The translations under genes and the position numbers were made by a program. From Flavobacterium branchiicola (GTDB lineage Bacteria > Bacteroidota > Bacteroidia > Flavobacteriales > Flavobacteriaceae): DNA of 64,000 bases. This document shows, one piece after another, positions 60,412 through 64,000 of this stretch. The notes under the pieces are model-generated. The model made no database searches, had not been told where the DNA came from, and saw only the letters and a list, made by a program, of their open reading frames with translations. Each line of letters opens with the position of its first letter. Position 1 is the first letter of the stretch. The stretch covers positions 372,001-436,000 of the forward strand of contig NZ_JAGYWA010000004.1 of assembly GCF_018383905.1 (NCBI RefSeq). Direction: 5' to 3'.

Positions 60412-60564
60412 ATGAATCAAGAAATAGTATTTGCGTCCGGGTATTCGGCCCAAAGAGATATAGTTGAGTTTAGTGAGGGTTTTGCCATAATTAAAATAAT
60501 GGATTTAAAGCTCGCTGACCAATGGAATAGGAAGGTAAATTTTAGGGATAAATATATCATATAG
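60412..60564 (+). CDS. 50-residue ORF after promoter copy E
   Basis: MNQEIVFASGYSAQRDIVEF opens the product, which ends VNFRDKYII. It has a purine-rich AAGGA just before the ATG. No family recognised. It is followed by AGAGA-ACGC-TCTCT and by a weak terminator-like hairpin at 60582. It may be a real small gene or part of an RNA leader. Confidence 0.45.
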   Translation: MNQEIVFASGYSAQRDIVEFSEGFAIIKIMDLKLADQWNRKVNFRDKYII

Positions 60565-60581
60565 AGAGAACGCTCTCTGAT

Positions 60582-60600
60582 AAAGGCAATGATGCTTTTT
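60582..60600 (+). terminator. Weak hairpin with T run
   Basis: AAAGGCA pairs with TGCTTTT (one G-U) around ATGA, then T's. It lies between the 50-residue ORF and the next gene and could attenuate transcription. Confidence 0.5.
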
Positions 60601-60679
60601 AACTTTTGTGATATTGGATTTCCCGGAATTCCTTCGGTTCCCTGAGATTTCCAAGAATTACAAATAAAAAAAGAACATC

Positions 60680-61183
60680 ATGCAAAACAATACATTACAA
60701 CAATATAAAAAGGCGATTCAAGCTAAATACGACATAGAGAAAAACGGAAAATATTTCGATTACTTGTACAAGCCTTCTCGTGGAAAGCTACGTGATTTGT
60801 GCTGGCTTATTTTCGAAAACACCCCAACACAGAACGACTTGAATGTTTTCAAGAATCTATTGGAGTTGGATTTCGATCACAGTAAAAAGAACAAGTTTAA
60901 GGAAAAGAAAGACAAGTTCAGACCTATCGAAACGTTCTTTAAAGGAGAAACAGATCCGTCAAACATCGATGCTATAAACATGGCAGCTATTTTGGTTGAT
61001 TTTGAACCACGTCCTTTCAAAAAGTTTTACGAAAGTCCTAAAATTGAAGAGCCTAAGAAACTTAAAAAGACGGAGAAAGTTAAAGCGGTTTTTGAAAAGA
61101 AGGACACCATAAAAAAAGAAAAGCCTGAAAAAAAATCTAAGAAGAGAAGTTTCTTCCGAGATTTAAAAAGTATGTTTTTCTAG
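60680..61183 (+). CDS. Basic-tailed hypothetical protein
   Basis: 167 residues: a helical N-terminal part (about 1-110; LRDLCWLIFENTPTQNDLNVFKNLLELDF) and a Lys-rich C-terminus (KKEKPEKKSKKRSFFRDLKSMFF) that could bind nucleic acid. Not recognised. It is between promoter copy E and the exonuclease gene on the same strand, 71 bases before it, so probably co-transcribed. Confidence 0.65.
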   Translation: MQNNTLQQYKKAIQAKYDIEKNGKYFDYLYKPSRGKLRDLCWLIFENTPTQNDLNVFKNLLELDFDHSKKNKFKEKKDKFRPIETFFKGETDPSNIDAINMAAILVDFEPRPFKKFYESPKIEEPKKLKKTEKVKAVFEKKDTIKKEKPEKKSKKRSFFRDLKSMFF

Positions 61184-61254
61184 AAGAAACACATACTATT
61201 CAACAGAAACCATCAGTATAAATCTGGTGGTTTCAATTTAAAAAATTAAAAAAA

Positions 61255-61800
61255 ATGAAAACTACAGATAAAATTATTATTATCGATTTAGAAGCCACAT
61301 GCTGGCAAGGTGCGGTCCCGAGCGGACAGCAAAATGAAATTATTGAAATTGGTTTGGCTGTGTTAGACACAGAAACCGGAGAAATTTCGAAAAACAAAGG
61401 GATATTGGTTAAGCCGCAGCGCTCGAGTGTTAGTTTATTTTGTACTGAATTAACCACAATTACACAGGATTTACTGGATCAAAACGGAGTACGTTTTGAA
61501 GAGGCTATCAATCATTTGATTGACGAATATAATCCTGATTTGTATACCTGGGCGAGTTACGGTCAGTACGATTTGAATATGATTAAAAAACAATGTAAAT
61601 CCTTTGGTATTCCGTATCCAATGGGAGAGGAGCATATCAATGTAAAAGAACATTTTGCCGAAAAATTTGGTTTGGTTAAACCAACTGGAATGAACGGTGC
61701 ATTGCAAATGTTGAATATTCCGCTGGAAGGAACACATCACAGAGGTATTGACGATGCAAAGAATATCGCTAAGATTTTGAATTGGTGTCTGAAAAATTAG
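61255..61800 (+). CDS. ERI-like DEDDh 3'-5' exonuclease
   Basis: 181 residues. Exonuclease motifs: IIIDLEATCW (Asp-x-Glu), YGQYDLNMI (second Asp region) and THHRGIDDAKNIAKI (His and last Asp). The DEATCW-like opening is typical of ERI-1/KapD-type RNA exonucleases rather than DNA polymerase proofreading domains. It trims RNA 3' ends in relatives such as ERI1. It shares promoter element E with the RNA-repair island. A terminator follows. Confidence 0.88.
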   Translation: MKTTDKIIIIDLEATCWQGAVPSGQQNEIIEIGLAVLDTETGEISKNKGILVKPQRSSVSLFCTELTTITQDLLDQNGVRFEEAINHLIDEYNPDLYTWASYGQYDLNMIKKQCKSFGIPYPMGEEHINVKEHFAEKFGLVKPTGMNGALQMLNIPLEGTHHRGIDDAKNIAKILNWCLKN

Positions 61801-61849
61801 AATTTAATTTGTTAATTGCAGTTATCAAAAGGATAGCTGATAACTGTAG

Positions 61850-61880
61850 AAAACTGTAAATCATTGCATTTACAGTTTTT
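61850..61880 (+). terminator. Terminator after exonuclease gene
   Basis: AAAACTGTAAAT pairs with ATTTACAGTTTT around CATTGC, then T's. It sits between converging genes. Confidence 0.8.
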
Positions 61881-61904
61881 CGTGTTTTCTGGAAGTATCT
61901 AAAA

Positions 61905-62819
61905 TTAAAGCCATTCTCCGGCTGCATTATGATCATCCGGAAGATAGGTAAGATATTGCACCATTCTTGGATTTTCGCCTCTATTGGGCGTTGCACAGTG
62001 GGGGAGCGTATTATGCCAGATTATAAAATCGCCGGCATTTCCTGTAATTGGTTTTGGCTGTAAAGTTTTTAGGGCTTTCTCTCTTGGGTTTTCATGAGGT
62101 TCAAGTTCGTCCAGCCATTGATTAATTTGGTTATGAAATCCTGAAACACAATGAAAAGCACCATCATTTGGACCGCAGTCTGTTAAATAAAGCATTCCCT
62201 GAAATGTGACAATGAGTGGCTTTTTTAAACTCATATCCCAATGTAACTGACTTCCCATAAAATTGAAATCATCTGTTTCAGGCGGATTAAAACTTACTTT
62301 ATCAATCGTTTTATAGATTTTGGTGGTTTTATAAAGCTGTTCGTAAGCCTTTTTTACTCTTGGCGAAAAACGGTTACGGTTTAAAGTTTCGTGATCAGAA
62401 AAATTAAGCATAAGTCCTTTCTGATCTTCATGACGATTGTACCAAGTTTCTTTTTCATTCGGATTCATTTTTAAATACTCCCAAATAGCTTTTTGTGTGG
62501 CTTCGCAATCTTCTTTAGAAATGGCATTTTTAACTACGATATAACCGTTCTCTTTCCAAAAATCAAGATCTTGCTCTGATAGTACATTTTCGATTACCTC
62601 TTTGGTTTCAGGAGCCGTATCTCGTTTTCGGTTATTGATCCATATTTTAAATGTTTCAAAATCAGGTTTTTCAAAATATAAAAAGTGCAAAACATCTTCC
62701 ATACTAATACCCAATTGATATAGGGTTTTTATTTCGTTGTTCCAGTTTTTAGAGGCTTTGGTTGTATATTCGGGAGCTACAGCGCGTTTCCATAATTGTT
62801 CGAGAGCGATCCAGGGCAT
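61905..62819 (-). CDS. Phytanoyl-CoA dioxygenase (PhyH) family protein
   Basis: 304 residues; Fe(II)/2-oxoglutarate oxygenase fold. LHWDMS gives the H-x-D pair (about residue 194), and FIIWHNTLPHCATPNRGENPRMVQYL supplies the second His and the 2-oxoglutarate Arg. The N-terminal 80 residues (RAVAPEYTTKASKNWNNEIKTLYQLGISMEDVLHFLY) are an extra helical part. Substrate unknown; hydroxylation of a small molecule is typical for the family. Single gene on the minus strand. Confidence 0.85.
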   Translation of the reverse strand: MPWIALEQLWKRAVAPEYTTKASKNWNNEIKTLYQLGISMEDVLHFLYFEKPDFETFKIWINNRKRDTAPETKEVIENVLSEQDLDFWKENGYIVVKNAISKEDCEATQKAIWEYLKMNPNEKETWYNRHEDQKGLMLNFSDHETLNRNRFSPRVKKAYEQLYKTTKIYKTIDKVSFNPPETDDFNFMGSQLHWDMSLKKPLIVTFQGMLYLTDCGPNDGAFHCVSGFHNQINQWLDELEPHENPREKALKTLQPKPITGNAGDFIIWHNTLPHCATPNRGENPRMVQYLTYLPDDHNAAGEWL

Positions 62820-62922
62820 AATTATTCCGTTTTAAGTTGAGGTATAACCAAAAGTACAGGATTTATAGTTGCGTAATGACAGTAGAAATACCCGTTTTTA
62901 TGCGTAAAGGATGTAACAGAAA

Positions 62923-63777
62923 TTATGCTGAAGCTGAATTCTGAACCGCATTTGGCGTTTTTACAAATTTAATGTAAATGAGAAACTCAACAAATGGAAT
63001 TAAAAGAAACAACAGGAAAAAAAGCAGTTCATGTTTCAGTATTTCGTGAAAAACAAAATCCTGTACAGACTGTAATTTTCTTCCCATTTCGGATTGTAAG
63101 GAAAGTTCAATTTTTTGAGGTTCGATTTGATCTAGTTTAGCCAAAGTCGATTTGAATTCGGCATAATCAATGTTTTTTACATTTTTCATATCGGCTTTAT
63201 CGTCAACCGCTTTCATGAAACCGTATATACAGGCACTGTAAACATCCGATTCGTATTTTTGAAGCAAGTACGAAGTCGAAGAATTTTTGAAGTTATCCAG
63301 AGCGCTTAATCCGCTATTGTTTTGTTTGATATAAACCGCAAATGCTTTGGTCATCGATTTGCTGGCATCGTCTGAAGAATTGGACAGCATCTGTACGGCA
63401 TGTAAAAAATCTTTCTTTTCTTTTTCAGATGAAAATGTGGTTCCGAAGGTGTTAGAATAAATTTGAGCAGCAATGTTTTTATTTTCGTTGCGCAAAATTG
63501 AATGTGTTCCGTAGAATAAGCCAATCATGGTCATAAAATACAATATAACAATCATGAAATACGGAATCCAGAGTTTGGCAATCCAGTTGTAATATTTTTT
63601 ATCGCGCTCAAAGAAATTTTTTCGGTATAAAAACACATTGAAAACAATACCCAAGATGATTCCCAAAACAATAAATAAAACAATCCAGAATATAAACCAA
63701 CCTATGTTTGGCAGGATAAATTGTTTTGAAAATTCCCAAACTTCTGACCAATTTATACTGTCGATATATTCTTTCAT
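62923..63777 (-). CDS. Membrane protein with large loop
   Basis: 284 residues with two N-terminal transmembrane segments (about 17-47 and 66-90), a helical soluble stretch of about 150 residues and one more hydrophobic segment near the C-terminus (LLFFLLFLLIPFVEFLIYIKF). No family recognised. Single gene; no partner visible before the window edge. Bases 63778-64000 show no gene start of their own and may be the edge of the next feature. Confidence 0.7.
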   Translation of the reverse strand: MKEYIDSINWSEVWEFSKQFILPNIGWFIFWIVLFIVLGIILGIVFNVFLYRKNFFERDKKYYNWIAKLWIPYFMIVILYFMTMIGLFYGTHSILRNENKNIAAQIYSNTFGTTFSSEKEKKDFLHAVQMLSNSSDDASKSMTKAFAVYIKQNNSGLSALDNFKNSSTSYLLQKYESDVYSACIYGFMKAVDDKADMKNVKNIDYAEFKSTLAKLDQIEPQKIELSLQSEMGRKLQSVQDFVFHEILKHELLFFLLFLLIPFVEFLIYIKFVKTPNAVQNSASA

Positions 63778-64000
63778 ATTTTGTTTTTAGTAGATTAAAA
63801 ATAATTAAAAAATTATTTCATCTAAACATATGTGCAAAATAAATTTTATGATTTTTAAGTTTTAAATATTGTCTTAGAAGTGCCCCTTGTTATTTTGATT
63901 AATGTAGAAAAATCTTGCATAAATTTCTAAGAATCTTTAAAATATAATTACAAACTATTTTTTAGGATATTGTTCATAGTACTCTTTAATCTTTTTTCCA

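Overview
The window reads as a piece of chromosome from a Flavobacterium-like member of the Bacteroidota. Evidence: low GC; promoters with the Bacteroidota -7 motif TAnnTTTG; almost no Shine-Dalgarno sequences; lipoproteins with Bacteroidota-type signal peptides; and typical families such as DUF4403, DUF4132, DUF4251, the LETM1-related protein and split fad genes.

Layout. 1-8.1 kb: kup, an arginine/serine-rich lipoprotein, an Asp-box repeat protein, an ECF sigma/anti-sigma/small sensor operon and an SRPBCC protein. 8.1-16.9 kb: a MazG-like pyrophosphohydrolase, ilvE, mnmD, divergent oxyR/dps, a SulP transporter with a beta carbonic anhydrase, and a LETM1-related protein. 17-21.4 kb: sodC, several small envelope proteins and a GH18 chitinase. 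21.6-28.2 kb: a fatty-acid beta-oxidation operon behind a MarR regulator, with a four-helix-bundle gene and AT-rich repeats between its genes. 28.4-30.4 kb: a WYL regulator, large palindromes and an HD-type protein.

30.4-45.6 kb is an RNA-repair island. It has two predicted RNA ligases (T4 Rnl1-type and a free-standing Pnkp-type ligase), a T4-like 5'-kinase/3'-phosphatase, a Hen1-type 3'-terminal RNA 2'-O-methyltransferase, four nucleotidyltransferase-fold proteins, TatD, a DUF434/NYN-like protein, a protein with a HEPN RNase motif and a RING-like/TerD-like protein. No rtcB is visible. Upstream of its first gene lies an unannotated RNA locus (30644-31050): five copies of GGTCAA-N6-CTTACTTC. 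In four copies the eight bases after GGTCAA pair with a downstream strand although the stem sequences differ, i.e. covariation. The copies are interleaved with tRNA-like parts: a complete but altered cloverleaf and a free T arm. Further tRNA-half-like pieces lie at 39764-39838. A palindromic promoter element (arms ACTGCGCAA/TTGCGCAGT plus a fixed-distance -7 box) occurs twice before the RNA array, once before each of two island genes, and once more 24 kb away before an operon ending in an ERI-like exonuclease. It looks like one operator/promoter defining an RNA-repair regulon.

45.6-64 kb: a pseudoknot-capable 5' leader before a small gene, a polyvalent-type kinase-like protein, a two-component operon facing a surface-protein gene across a pair of inverted operator-like repeats, a DUF4403 lipoprotein with an N-terminal NPLYHPNEW repeat, a 1688-residue DUF4132 protein flanked by long direct repeats, two short-ORF/terminator units (one a threonine-type attenuator with no thr gene after it), the exonuclease operon, a phytanoyl-CoA dioxygenase-like protein and a membrane protein.

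All assignments come from reading the sequence and from memory of protein families; no database search or folding program was run.
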